Shown here: one piece after another, positions 36,050 to 45,303 of the stretch
How positions within the stretch are numbered: the first letter of the stretch is position 1
How the letters are laid out: every line of letters begins with the position of its first letter
Origin: Flavobacteriales bacterium
GTDB lineage: Bacteria > Bacteroidota > Bacteroidia > Flavobacteriales_F > PHOS-HE28
DNA: 64,000 nt
Direction: 5' to 3'
Assembly (NCBI GenBank): GCA_016717305.1
Contig: JADKFY010000001.1
Span: 310,001-374,000 of the forward strand
Notes under the pieces: generated by a model
What the model saw: only the letters and a program-made list of their open reading frames with translations
Told to the model about the DNA's origin: nothing
Database searches by the model: none
Program-made: the position numbers and the translations under genes

Positions 36050-37131
36050 TCTTGTTCGGACTTCAGGGCATTCCAGCTTTCATGTAGCGCCTCATTGGGC
36101 TCCATTGGTTTGCCCAATTCTTTTGCCTTCGCAGTCGCGTTGGCAATGCGATCTTTCGTTAGTGGATGGCTGCTGAGGAATGAAAGACCGTCCGGAAGTT
36201 CAGCTGCTTGCTCTTCCAGCAACCTGAGCAAGTTGACCATGCCTTCGGGATCCACTCCGTTGGCGAACATCCGTTCTTGGCCAACGGCGTCGGCTTCACT
36301 TTCCAAATTACGGCCGTAGCTCATGTTCCGCATGGAGTTCGCGTGCTCGGCAATAACCGCGATCACCGCGTTCGCATCACCGATGAGCAATGAAAGGAAA
36401 AGGTATCCGGCCATGCCGCGTGCTAACATCCGGGTGCTGTGTCGTTCCTCTACGTGTGTTGCTTCATGTGCCAACAAGGCCACCAATTCCTCCGGTGATC
36501 CCATGCGATCCAGCAAGCCCGTGAATACCACAATGTGACCACCGGGCAATGCGAAGGCATTCACCTGTTCGTCGTCCACGACATGGTACGTCAGTTCGTA
36601 GCTCGGGCTCAACGCCACATGCTTCCCGAAGGCGCGTAACGCTTCGGTTCGTTCGCTATCCTCGTTCATCGTGCTGGCCATCGGCTCATAGACCGCATCA
36701 CCGATCCGTTCATCCAACGACTGGGGAACCAACAGGACAAGCCTTTCTGCGGCCCATGGCAATGCCCACAGGTACCCGCAAACGAGCAGCGCCGCGACAC
36801 CAAGGAAAAAGAAGACCGGCCCCGTTCGTGCGAACGACAACAAACGGTCGTACACGCCTAGCCGCCCCGAGTGCCGCATGCGGATGACGAAACTCTTGAT
36901 GAACAGTTCATCGCGCACCAGCAGAACCCGCCGTGGATGCTCGCCGAACGACAAACGGAGCATGTTGGCGGTACGCTCCCATTGCATTCCGTGATGTTCC
37001 AGCGGCCATTGGAAACGGTCGCCATTCGGCAACACCACTTCCATGGAGTTCAACGGACTGATCGTGACATCCACCTCCTGCGGACGGCTGGTGGCGCCAT
37101 CGTAGTAAATGGCTTTGATCGACCGCTCCAC
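36013..37131 (-). CDS. M48-family metallopeptidase
   Basis: A 372-residue membrane-associated zinc peptidase. The first 85 residues form a small beta-rich domain seen in front of many M48 proteins (IKAIYYDGATSRPQEVDVTI), a membrane segment lies at about 104-124, and the peptidase domain holds the zinc motif HEATH at 222-226 and the later NLESEADAVGQERM glutamate. LPGGHIVVFTGLLDR is the family-typical lead-in. Likely periplasmic protein quality control. The start codon appears to be GTG at 37129-37131, one base after the stop of the DUF898 gene, so the two are cotranscribed. Its 3' end overlaps aspS by 37 bases, tail to tail. Confidence 0.87.
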   Translation of the reverse strand: MERSIKAIYYDGATSRPQEVDVTISPLNSMEVVLPNGDRFQWPLEHHGMQWERTANMLRLSFGEHPRRVLLVRDELFIKSFVIRMRHSGRLGVYDRLLSFARTGPVFFFLGVAALLVCGYLWALPWAAERLVLLVPQSLDERIGDAVYEPMASTMNEDSERTEALRAFGKHVALSPSYELTYHVVDDEQVNAFALPGGHIVVFTGLLDRMGSPEELVALLAHEATHVEERHSTRMLARGMAGYLFLSLLIGDANAVIAVIAEHANSMRNMSYGRNLESEADAVGQERMFANGVDPEGMVNLLRLLEEQAAELPDGLSFLSSHPLTKDRIANATAKAKELGKPMEPNEALHESWNALKSEQDQPLEEIPSSVN

Positions 37132-37132
37132 T

Positions 37133-38080
37133 TCAGATGAAGATGCCGAAGTCCATCAGATCACCAAGGTCATCAGCAGTAGCGTCCTTGTGCTCCAATT
37201 CGGTTTGCACCACCGCATCCAGATCGGCATCGCCATGGAACTCGACATGCTCCATAACGAAACGCATCATCCGCACCTCGGCCCAAGCGAAACCGATACC
37301 CAAGGTGAAGATGATCAGTAAGAGATTTCCCACCAATAGACCGAAGAAGCCTCCACCGGTCGCCGTGCTCTTGAATTGGATGCGCTTGCCATCGTTGAAT
37401 TCCCAGCTCAGGTTATCCACGTAGTAGTTGAAGATGTCCCGCTGCCACCAGAATCCATAGATCCCCAGTGTAATGATGGTCAGAAAATAACCCTTCAGGT
37501 TCATGATGAAGAACTCCATGCCGTCGCCCTTGTAAGCGAACCGCGAGCTTCCGTAACGAAGATGGCCGATCAGGTAAGTACGCAGGTCGATCGCGAACCA
37601 CGCCCCATATATCCCCAGTGTGACCAAAGTGAGCAGCCCGCCCTTGAGACAGAGGTTGATGAGTTCCTTCAGATCACCGCGATACCCGAAATGGATCCCC
37701 CGCCAACTGCTTCGGCTGGTCCGATAACGATAGGAACCATGGATGATGAAAGGCAGCAGCGCGATCAAGGTGCCGAAGAGCCAGAGGAAACCTACGACCT
37801 CCATCTTCTGGAAGGTCAAGAAGATGAAAACACCGTAGATCACCACCAAGAGACCAAGAGCCTTGATAAAGCCTTTGAACATCTCGTTCCCTGTTCCGTG
37901 GAAATGGAACGGATGGCCGTCCAATTCCAGATTCTCGTAATACCAGCTCAGACTTCGCGCCTTTGCCCATGGATAGTAGAGGCCCAAGGTGATGAAGGTG
38001 AGCAACATGTTCACGATGAGAACGATGAAAAGGTCACCGCCTTTGCCTTTGAATGAAAGCCGTGTAAGTGGAGAGGTCAT
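37133..38080 (-). CDS. DUF898 (YjgN-like) multi-pass membrane protein
   Basis: A 315-residue inner-membrane protein beginning MTSPLTRLSFKGKGGDLFIV. It shows the repeating DUF898 unit: F-x-G-x-G-x-E/D followed by two membrane helices and a LGIYGPW-like turn (ITLGLYYPWAKARSL, VTLGIYGAWFAIDLRTY, ITLGIYGFWWQRDIFNYY), then a fourth partial unit ending FTLGIGFAWAEVRMMRF. About eight membrane segments. Function of the family is unknown. The frame is open 31 codons further up; the ATG at 38078-38080 matches the family start. It lies one base upstream of the M48 gene, and a TATCTTTC box precedes it near 38110. Confidence 0.85.
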   Translation of the reverse strand: MTSPLTRLSFKGKGGDLFIVLIVNMLLTFITLGLYYPWAKARSLSWYYENLELDGHPFHFHGTGNEMFKGFIKALGLLVVIYGVFIFLTFQKMEVVGFLWLFGTLIALLPFIIHGSYRYRTSRSSWRGIHFGYRGDLKELINLCLKGGLLTLVTLGIYGAWFAIDLRTYLIGHLRYGSSRFAYKGDGMEFFIMNLKGYFLTIITLGIYGFWWQRDIFNYYVDNLSWEFNDGKRIQFKSTATGGGFFGLLVGNLLLIIFTLGIGFAWAEVRMMRFVMEHVEFHGDADLDAVVQTELEHKDATADDLGDLMDFGIFI

Positions 38081-38423
38081 GGTGAAGTGGTGGATCGGTG
38101 GACGGGAAAGATAGACGCATGTTCCGAATGGTGTGTTAGCGAACACGCTTGTCAACGATGCCATCGAACGCAAGGACTATTTCCAAAGTGACATCGGAGA
38201 TGCTGCCTGCTGTAGGCAGGTTCTTGGCCTTCATAAAGCATAGCCCAGGGGTGTAATGGTCGATGCAGTGAGGATATTGAACCGATGGGATCAGGCCAAT
38301 TTGACGGAACTGGAAAGGCTGGATCAGTAGCTGCACATGCTCAAAATGCCCGTCAGCGTTGGGTTTCCCAATTTTCTTCTTACCCGTTGGATCTTTTCAC
38401 TTGGATCCACCGTAGAAGGTCCC
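38081..38423. other. 343-base intergenic region between divergent genes
   Basis: Contains a short inverted repeat CTGCCTGC-TGTA-GGCAG near 38206-38222 and a 66-codon minus-strand frame (38136-38336) that is protein-like in composition (GLCFMKAKNLPTAGS, LEIVLAFDG) but matches no family I know. The minus-strand TATCTTTC near 38109-38116 may drive the DUF898 gene. Confidence 0.4.
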
Positions 38424-38600
38424 ATGACGAAGAAGGATAAGATAGCCTTCATCAAAAGCAGCAAGCGCAAAACGCACGTGTACAACAACCTGGAACGGTA
38501 TACGGAACAACAGTTGAACGACGTGATCCGAGAGATCGTGCAAGGACTGGTCCGCGAAAGCGAGATCATCGCCAATGCATACATCAACGGCTATCGTTAG
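38424..38600 (+). CDS. Small basic protein of unknown function
   Basis: A 58-residue protein starting MTKKDKIAFIKSSKRKTHVYNN, with a helical second half (TEQQLNDVIREIVQGLVRESEIIANAY). Codon use and the Lys-rich start look real. No signal peptide; probably cytoplasmic and possibly nucleic-acid binding, which is inference from charge alone. The frame is open upstream to 38337, but the ATG at 38424 gives the more natural N-terminus. Confidence 0.55.
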   Translation: MTKKDKIAFIKSSKRKTHVYNNLERYTEQQLNDVIREIVQGLVRESEIIANAYINGYR

Positions 38601-38650
38601 CAAGACCGTCGCGTTCGCCCTGCTTGAAGGCTGAAAGCCTCAGGTAACCG

Positions 38651-38672
38651 GGCCCCCTCGAAAGTGGGGGCC
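38651..38672. terminator. Hairpin between convergent genes
   Basis: GGCCCCC (38651-38657) / GGGGGCC (38666-38672) with an 8-base loop, between the small basic protein and the beta-barrel gene that run toward each other. Downstream on the plus strand only TTGTTACGTT follows, so termination strength is doubtful; a bidirectional role is plausible. Confidence 0.55.
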
Positions 38673-38699
38673 TTGTTACGTTATGGAGCTTCCTTGCCT

Positions 38700-39408
38700 T
38701 TAGTTCTTGCCACCCCAACCGCCGCCCAAGGAGAAGCCGAACTGCATGAACAAGGATGAAAGCCGATCTTTCGATCAGGTACGGTGCCTTTTCGGGCTCC
38801 TTATTGCCCGCTTGGTAGCCCACCCCAAAGAACAGGTCGCCAAGAAAGCCTGGTATCGGTGTGCGCAACCCGATGCGTAGGCCCATGGGGACCACCACGT
38901 TGTTCCATGTTGGACTCGGATCAATATTCGGCGGTAAGCCAGAATATCCGTAGTTATAATCAATTTCGGTCTTTACGGAATTGCGCAAATACCTGAAGCC
39001 GATAAATGGACCTAAGTAGGGACCCGCATTTTTCTGTCCAGTAACAAAGAACAGGCTGCGATAGGTCAACCCAAAGCTGCTGATATAGCTCTTGTATCGA
39101 AGTTCGAGTTGGCTGCCATTGTACACATACGGCACACTTTCGTAACCGTAATAGTCAGATCCGCTATCGAAATCGAAGATGTTAAAGGCTTGTAGCACGT
39201 TGGAACCTCCATACCCTGCGTTGAAGTCAATGGCGAAACCGGACTTCGGGGAAATATCCTTGTCCACACCAAAGACGAAATTAAGGGTGCCTCTGGGCGT
39301 AAGTGCTTCGTAGTGCAGAAAGGATACGTGAATACCCGTTTGGGCACTGCTGATGTGGGCGCTCAATAAAAGCGATGCCACAAAACAGGTTGTCAATTTG
39401 CGCTTCAT
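38700..39408 (-). pseudogene. Outer-membrane beta-barrel protein, frameshift near the C-terminus
   Basis: About 235 residues if repaired. The signal peptide ends near HISSAQ (about residue 23); alternating aromatic strands follow (FGVDKDISPKSGFAIDFNAGYGG, ITYRS-type strands, GPYLGPFIGFRYL). The original frame leaves the barrel at CTTTCG (38768-38773): reading GAAAG as GAAG on the minus strand gives DRLSSLFMQFGFSLGGGWGGKN and a TAA at 38700-38702, a proper C-terminal strand. In the deposited frame the barrel would end in about 45 Arg-rich residues (to 38584). The ATG overlaps the S1C protease stop by 4 bases. Confidence 0.75.
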
Positions 39409-40916
39409 GGCGTGAAAGTGATGTTGAGCATTTCCAAGATCACGGAGATCGGAACCCCGAAGCCGAGTCCTTCCAATCCTTTGCCGCTGATCTTCATGGT
39501 GGCCATGCCCACAACGGCACCGGTCTCATCCAAAAATGGTCCTCCGCTGTTCCCTGGGTTGATCGTCACATCGGTCTGCAGGAATGTGCGGCCTTCGATC
39601 TCGCGTTTGCCGCTGAGCACTCCGCGTGAAACACTTTGACCCAATTTGGCATCCAAGGGTGTGCCGATCGCAAAAAGCTCTTCGCCCAACATCAGCTCGG
39701 AATCCTTCCCGATCTTCAAAGCCGGAAGGTCCGTGGCAGGTACTTTCAAAAGGGCCAGATCAATGTCCTTGTTCAGCTTCACTACTTGGGCATCCAACGT
39801 GAACCCCTGTTCGAATTTCACCTTGGGAGAAGACTCGTCCTCCACAACGTGCGCGTTCGTTACCAAGTAACCGTCGTTGCTGATCATGAATCCGCTGCCA
39901 TGGCCTTTGTCCGTGGTAATGGTGACCACTGCTTTGACCAATGCCGCCAACATGTCCTTTCGGCCTTCGAATGGGATCGGCAAAGGCGTTTTCAAGCGCA
40001 TCTCATCGCCCTTGTTCGCTAGGATCACATTCGCCATGTTGGTGCCGATCAGTTCTTTCAGTGTGGGGTCTTCGCTCAACCAACGCGCTGCTTGTCGAAG
40101 GGCTTGGTCCACCACATCCCTGCTATTCGCGTCCATCGCGAGATAGACCGTACGTGTGGTCTTGCTGAACAACAAACTGTCCTTCCGCAGGCTACTGAAG
40201 AACTGCCAATCCACCTCGAGATCCACGGTCCCGTTACACACTTTGCGAGATCCGGTCAGTGTTGCCGCAACCACTTGGACCTTGGGCCGTAAGTAAAGCT
40301 TTGCTTTGAGTATGGTTTCGTCTCCCTTGGTGTTGCCTTTGCGCACGGAACGAGCATCGACCCATGTTTCGCGAAGACCGGCTATCATGGCGGCGGCCAA
40401 TAGGTCGGGTTCCTTCAGGTCCTGGGCTATTTGGTCAGTTGCGGTCAAGATGGGTTTGCCGTTCAATGTGCCGATGGACTTATCAAAAGTGGCCACATCT
40501 GCACCGGTTACCGGCACCATGACACGTTCAGCATCCTTATCAACTTCCTTGAAGAGCTGGAGCTTGTAATCCGGCCGCGGAAGGCTGTACATCTTGGGTG
40601 ATCTCCGGTCCACGATGTAAGGGATCTGAAGCAGCATCGCATCCATGAACAGTACCGCATTGTTCCGTTTGGGCTTGATGGATATCGAGGTCTTGTCATA
40701 ACCGGCCAATTCCAGATCGAAGAGCACCTTATTGCCGTCGGCCGGATCATAGGTGTATGTGAACGGAGTGGTTCCGCGCTCGGCTCCATTCACGTGTACG
40801 ATCGCGTTGGGCGGCTCTGTCGTGATCACGGTCGTGGTCTGACCGCTCTTGGAAAGTCCTGCACAGCCCGAAAGGAGCAAGAGGCAGAGCGGAATTAGGT
40901 GATGGCGAACCAGCAT
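39405..40916 (-). CDS. S1C trypsin-like serine protease lipoprotein with PEGA domain
   Basis: A 503-residue lipoprotein (MLVRHHLIPLCLLLLSGC, lipid site C18). A PEGA-like domain follows at about 28-90 (ITTEPPNAIVHVNGAERGTTPFTYTY), then a middle region of about 200 residues that includes a CsgG/GNA1162-like stretch. The HtrA-type protease domain occupies about 325-500: GHGSGFMISNDGYLVTNAHVV (His), KDIDLALLKV (Asp) and DVTINPGNSGGPFLD (Ser). No PDZ domain is present. All three catalytic residues are intact. Envelope location is expected. It overlaps the beta-barrel gene downstream by 4 bases. Confidence 0.87.
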   Translation of the reverse strand: MLVRHHLIPLCLLLLSGCAGLSKSGQTTTVITTEPPNAIVHVNGAERGTTPFTYTYDPADGNKVLFDLELAGYDKTSISIKPKRNNAVLFMDAMLLQIPYIVDRRSPKMYSLPRPDYKLQLFKEVDKDAERVMVPVTGADVATFDKSIGTLNGKPILTATDQIAQDLKEPDLLAAAMIAGLRETWVDARSVRKGNTKGDETILKAKLYLRPKVQVVAATLTGSRKVCNGTVDLEVDWQFFSSLRKDSLLFSKTTRTVYLAMDANSRDVVDQALRQAARWLSEDPTLKELIGTNMANVILANKGDEMRLKTPLPIPFEGRKDMLAALVKAVVTITTDKGHGSGFMISNDGYLVTNAHVVEDESSPKVKFEQGFTLDAQVVKLNKDIDLALLKVPATDLPALKIGKDSELMLGEELFAIGTPLDAKLGQSVSRGVLSGKREIEGRTFLQTDVTINPGNSGGPFLDETGAVVGMATMKISGKGLEGLGFGVPISVILEMLNITFTP

Positions 40917-40996
40917 GTTCTTGGATAAGGCTGCGAAGATGGGCAATTTTGCATACGGGACGTGGGTTGCGGCTACCTTTCCGCGAATTATTGACC

Positions 40997-41875
40997 ATGC
41001 CGGACCTTTCTTTTCCCGAACACATCATCACCGTGCCAGGCCCTGTGGACCTCAGTAACTACCCCACCGACTTGGGAGCAGAGACGAAGAAGGCATTGAA
41101 AGAGGCGCTTGAGAAAGACAGGGAACGGATCAGCGAGTTGCAGGAAACACTCTACGCCGAAAGCGGCCGTTCGCTTTTGCTGATCTTCCAGGCGATGGAT
41201 GCTGCCGGAAAGGACAGTTGTATCCGCCATGTAATGAGCGGTGTGAACCCGCAAGGTTGCCAAGTGCATAGCTTCAAGGCCCCGAACAGTGAGGAACTCG
41301 CACATGACTTTCTCTGGCGCCATGCCAAGGCCGTTCCACCTAAGGGAATGATCGGGATCCACAATCGATCGCACTACGAAGAAGTACTGGTGGTAAAGGT
41401 TCATCCGGAATACCTCATTGGCCAACGGATCCCTGGAATTACTTCACCGGAGAAAGCCGATGCCCGGTTCTGGAAGGAACGTTATGCATCCATCGCCGCA
41501 TTCGAAACGCACCTCGCAAGGCAAGGTGTGGTGATCATGAAGTTCTATTTGCACATGGGTCGCGAAGCGCAGAAGGAAAGGCTCCTCGAACGTATGAAGG
41601 AGCCGGGCAAACATTGGAAGTTCAACCTTGGGGATATTGCCGAACGTGCCTTGTGGGACACGTACCGTTGCGCCTACCAGGATGCCATTGGGGCCACTTC
41701 CGCCGAACACGCACCTTGGTATATAGTACCAGCCGACGATCAATGGGAGAGCAGGGCGATCGTGGGCCGCTTGATACGGGAAAAGCTCGAGGCCATGGAC
41801 CTTCAGATGCCCACTCTTTCTGCCAAGGAAAAGGAAGACCTGAAGGCTGCAAAGGTGCTTCTGGAGCGTGAGTAG
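40997..41875 (+). CDS. Polyphosphate kinase 2 family protein
   Basis: A 292-residue cytoplasmic kinase using polyphosphate to phosphorylate nucleotides. Walker A is FQAMDAAGKDS (about 64-74), the lid/Walker B region GIHNRSHYEEVLVVKVHPEYL (about 130-150), and the C-terminal WYIVPADDQWESRAIVGRLI block is intact. The N-terminal SNYPTDLG is typical of single-domain PPK2. Nucleotide preference (NDP or NMP) cannot be decided. The frame is open 16 codons upstream from a TTG; the ATG at 40997 is preferred. A TACCTTTC box near 40974-40981 may be its promoter. Confidence 0.9.
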   Translation: MPDLSFPEHIITVPGPVDLSNYPTDLGAETKKALKEALEKDRERISELQETLYAESGRSLLLIFQAMDAAGKDSCIRHVMSGVNPQGCQVHSFKAPNSEELAHDFLWRHAKAVPPKGMIGIHNRSHYEEVLVVKVHPEYLIGQRIPGITSPEKADARFWKERYASIAAFETHLARQGVVIMKFYLHMGREAQKERLLERMKEPGKHWKFNLGDIAERALWDTYRCAYQDAIGATSAEHAPWYIVPADDQWESRAIVGRLIREKLEAMDLQMPTLSAKEKEDLKAAKVLLERE

Positions 41876-41914
41876 ACCGCACGACCCGGCTTTTCGAAGA
41901 TCAAGTCCGCCGCT

Positions 41915-41922
41915 TACCTTCG
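41915..41922 (+). promoter_or_regulatory. -7-like box 5 bases before the recJ ATG
   Basis: TACCTTCG ends 5 bases before the ATG at 41928, the same close arrangement as at 33769, pointing to a leaderless transcript. One mismatch to TAnnTTTG. Confidence 0.4.
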
Positions 41923-41927
41923 GACCC

Positions 41928-43696
41928 ATGCCTATCGGATCGAAACGTTGGAAATTGAAGGATGCGGTGGATGAGAGCCGCGTGAAAGATCTGGTCCATG
42001 ACCGTTGCCCGGAAGTGGCTGCTCGGATCCTCGTGCAACGCGGGATCACGGACCGCGATGCAGCCGCACTTTTCTTCAGGCCAACAATGGACCATTTGCA
42101 CGATCCGTTCGAAATGGCCGATATGCAGCAGGCCGTGGAACGCATCGAACGTGCGTTGGGAGATAACGAACGGATCATGGTGTACGGCGATTACGATGTG
42201 GATGGCACCACCGCCGTTGCGCTTGTCTTCTCCTTCCTTCAACGCTTTACCGGCAACATCACCTTCTACATCCCGGACCGCTACGCTGAAGGGTATGGCA
42301 TTTCCTTCCAAGGCATCGATCACGCTAAAAAGGAGAAAGTGGGAGTGATCATCGCATTGATTGCGGCATCAAATCCATTGACAAGGTCGCCTACGCAAAC
42401 GAAAAAGGCATCGACTTCATTATCTGTGATCACCATCGGCCCGGCGATGCGTTGCCCGAGGCCGTTGCCGTTCTCGATCCCAAACGCGACGATTGCACAT
42501 ACCCGTTCAAGGAATTGAGTGGATGCGGTATCGGGTTCAAATTGGTGCAAGGCATCGCCCAGCGGAATGGCATCTCCATGTCCGAGCTGGAACCCTTGCT
42601 GGACCTGGTTGCAGTTAGCACGGCGTGCGACATTGTTCCGGTGAATGGAGAGAACCGTGTGTTGGCCCACTTCGGATTGAAACGATTGAACTTGGATCCG
42701 CGGCCCGGGATCAAGTGCATGATGCAAATGGCCAATGTGAAGAAGCAGCTCGATATTGGCGACCTGGTATTCACCATCGGTCCACGGATCAATGCAGCAG
42801 GCCGCATCGAACACGGTAGACAAGCGGTGGAACTGCTGCTTGCGAAGGACCTGGCCCAAGCCGAACACATGGGCATTCGGGTGGATGGAAATAACAGCCA
42901 ACGCCAAGTGTTGGACAAGGACATGACGGCCGAAGCACTTGAGCACATCACCCGCGATCCTGCCATGCGCGATGCATGGACCACGGTGGTGTTCAGTGAT
43001 ACATGGCACAAGGGTGTCGTGGGCATCGTAGCTTCCCGGCTGATCGAGAAATTCTACCGACCCACAGTGGTGCTCACAGAAAGCCAAGGCATGGCGGTAG
43101 GCAGTGCTCGAAGCGTGAAGAACTTCGACGTGTACGAAGCGATCAACGCATGCAGCGACCTGTTGGAACAGTTCGGTGGCCACATGTATGCGGCCGGCAT
43201 GTCGATGCCCTTGGAGAATGTGCAAGCCTTCCGTGAACGGTTCGAGAAGGTCGTGCGCGAAACGATGGACCCGGCCTTGCGTGTGCCCGAAGAGATCGTG
43301 GATGCCGAAGTACGGTTGATCGATCTGGATGATAAGCTCGCTCGCATCTTGCATCACATGGCACCTTTTGGTCCCGGCAACATGAAACCGATGTTCCTCA
43401 GCCGAGGGGTGATCGATACCGGTCAAATGCGGATCGTGGGCGAGGACCACTTGAAATTGTGCTTAAGGCATGCGAACAGTGATGGTCCTCGGTTTGATGC
43501 GATCGCCTTCCGCATGGCACAGCATTACGAAATGGTGAAGAGCGGTGAACCGTTCAGCATTCTATACACGTTGGAAGAGAATGAATGGAACGGTCGGGTG
43601 ACCATGCAACTTAACATCAAGGATATCAAAGCAGGTGTGCATGGACTGCTTGTCGGTGAGTTGAACGATACACAAGTTGAACGGATCGGAACATGA
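41928..43696 (+). pseudogene. recJ: Single-stranded-DNA exonuclease RecJ, single-base frameshift
   Basis: Two frames encode one RecJ of about 590 residues. The 5' part has the DHH-family motif I VYGDYDVDGTTA and ITFYIPDRYAEGYG. At GCATTGATTGCGG (42354-42366) one G is missing relative to the expected ALDCGIKSIDKVAY reading; restoring it joins to FIICDHHRPGDALPEAVAV (the DHH motif), TVVFSDTWHKGVVGIVASRL, the DHHA1-type region GMAVGSARS and the C-terminal OB fold. Without repair the protein stops at 42518 and lacks the DHH motif. RecJ degrades 5' ends in recombination and repair. Overlaps the next gene by 4 bases (ATGA). Confidence 0.88.
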
Positions 43697-45303
43697 AATT
43701 AGTCACCGCCATAGTACAAAGCATTGGGCAGCGATCACGTTGCTTTCCATTGGTCCTCATCTTGCTGGTGGGTGTGCCTGCTTCGGCCCAAACGCCTACT
43801 TGGAACGAGGATATTGCCTGCATCGCTTTCTCGCATTGCGCAACCTGCCACCACGATGGTGGGATCGGGTCGTTCGATATTACCAGCTATGCGAACGCAT
43901 ACTTCAATAGGTTGGAGATCGCGGAAGCTACCGAGCAACGCGTTATGCCCCCTTGGCCGCCCGATCCCGAATACAGGCCAATGGCGCATGAACGGGTATT
44001 GACGCAGGACGAGATCGACCTGATCGCGGCATGGGTGCAAGGGGGCGCCCCAGAAGGTCCACCGGAAGCCGCACTGGAGCCTCCCGTTTTCGATAACGGA
44101 TCCGTTCTGGCGAACGCGGATATTTCCGTGATCATGGAAGCGTACACCATTCCACCGAGCCCTACGGATGTGTACCAATGCTTCGTACTGAACATCGATA
44201 ATCCTACTGACCGTTACATCACTGGTATTGAAGTGGTACCCGGTAACACCGAACATGTACACCATGTGCTCGTGTTCCAGGATACTACTGGCCAAGCACA
44301 ACAGTTGGATGATGATACACCGGAACCCGGTTATGTGAACTTTGGTGGTATCGGGGTGAACAGTGCGAAGTTGATCGGGATCTGGGTGCCCGGTAGTGAT
44401 GCTGTCTTCACCCCTCCCGGAATGGGGATCAAGCTCTATGCCAATGCAGATGTGGTGATCCAAGTGCATTACCCGGCCAGCACAGAGACGGGTGCCGTGG
44501 ACAGTACCCGTGTGAATTTGCGATTGAGCCCGTCAAGTACCCTGCGAAGCATCTCCATCGATCCCGTGTTGGACCATATCAATGCGATCACCGATGGACC
44601 ATTGGTCATAGCACCCTATCAAGTGCGCAGTTTCCATGCGGAGTACACGGTGCCCGTGGCAGCGACCATCACCGCGATCGGACCGCATTGCCATTTGTTG
44701 GGCCAAAGCATGAAGTCGTGGGCCGTGCTGCCCAATGGTGATACCATTCCGTTGATCGATATCCCCGATTGGGATTTCCATTGGCAAGGGTTGTACGCCT
44801 TCCGCAATCCGATCTATTTACCACCCGGCACCGTTCTACATGGCGAAGCTTGGTACGACAATACCGCAGAGAACGAGGAGAACCCGAACTCCCCACCGGA
44901 TTGGGTGTGGCTCGGCGAATCCACTACCAACGAAATGATGCTTTTCTATTTCGCCTACACGAATGGTTTGCCCGGTGATACAAGTATCGTGGTGGACGAC
45001 GGAACGGATGCTTCGCACTACTTGGATTGTGCGCCATTGCAACAAGTCGGGATCAATGAGGCCAGCGCTTTTGGGCAGTTGGAAGTATGGCCTTCACCGG
45101 CACGGGATCAATTGTTCTTACGTTCCAGGTTGCGCACAGGCGAGTTGGTGATGACGGATGTAAGTGGTAGGGTGGTTCGACGAATTCGTGCCACTGATCC
45201 GATCATTACGATCGCCGTGAACGACCTGGCGCGTGGTGTTTATTCCGTGCAACATGTTTCGAATTCCGCCAATGGTGTAATCGTAAAAGTGTTGTTGGAA
45301 TGA
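43693..45303 (+). CDS. Secreted copper type II monooxygenase-like protein with CxxCH motif and T9SS signal
   Basis: A 536-residue exported protein. After a signal peptide (about 1-33) comes a cytochrome-c-like segment with a single heme-binding CATCH (C49, C52, H53), a possible axial methionine in MPPWPPDP (M85) and a family end RVLTQDEIDLIAAWVQGG. Two PHM-like domains follow: HVHHVLVF (H190, H191) and VIQVHYP (H259) as first copper site, and GPHCHLLG (H332, H334) with NEMMLF (M415/M416) as second. The tail (WPSPARDQLFL ... LARGVYSVQHV) is a T9SS sorting domain. A heme-plus-two-copper surface oxidase is inferred; the substrate is unknown. It overlaps recJ upstream and tadA downstream by 4 bases each. 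Confidence 0.83.
   Translation: MKLVTAIVQSIGQRSRCFPLVLILLVGVPASAQTPTWNEDIACIAFSHCATCHHDGGIGSFDITSYANAYFNRLEIAEATEQRVMPPWPPDPEYRPMAHERVLTQDEIDLIAAWVQGGAPEGPPEAALEPPVFDNGSVLANADISVIMEAYTIPPSPTDVYQCFVLNIDNPTDRYITGIEVVPGNTEHVHHVLVFQDTTGQAQQLDDDTPEPGYVNFGGIGVNSAKLIGIWVPGSDAVFTPPGMGIKLYANADVVIQVHYPASTETGAVDSTRVNLRLSPSSTLRSISIDPVLDHINAITDGPLVIAPYQVRSFHAEYTVPVAATITAIGPHCHLLGQSMKSWAVLPNGDTIPLIDIPDWDFHWQGLYAFRNPIYLPPGTVLHGEAWYDNTAENEENPNSPPDWVWLGESTTNEMMLFYFAYTNGLPGDTSIVVDDGTDASHYLDCAPLQQVGINEASAFGQLEVWPSPARDQLFLRSRLRTGELVMTDVSGRVVRRIRATDPIITIAVNDLARGVYSVQHVSNSANGVIVKVLLE

Noticed and set aside
38136..38336. 66-codon minus-strand frame as a gene
   Set aside because: Some protein-like character but no family, no start context and no promoter box; left as intergenic.
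42320..43450. 376-codon minus-strand open frame opposite recJ
   Set aside because: Antisense to conserved RecJ motifs; the His-rich translation is a codon shadow.
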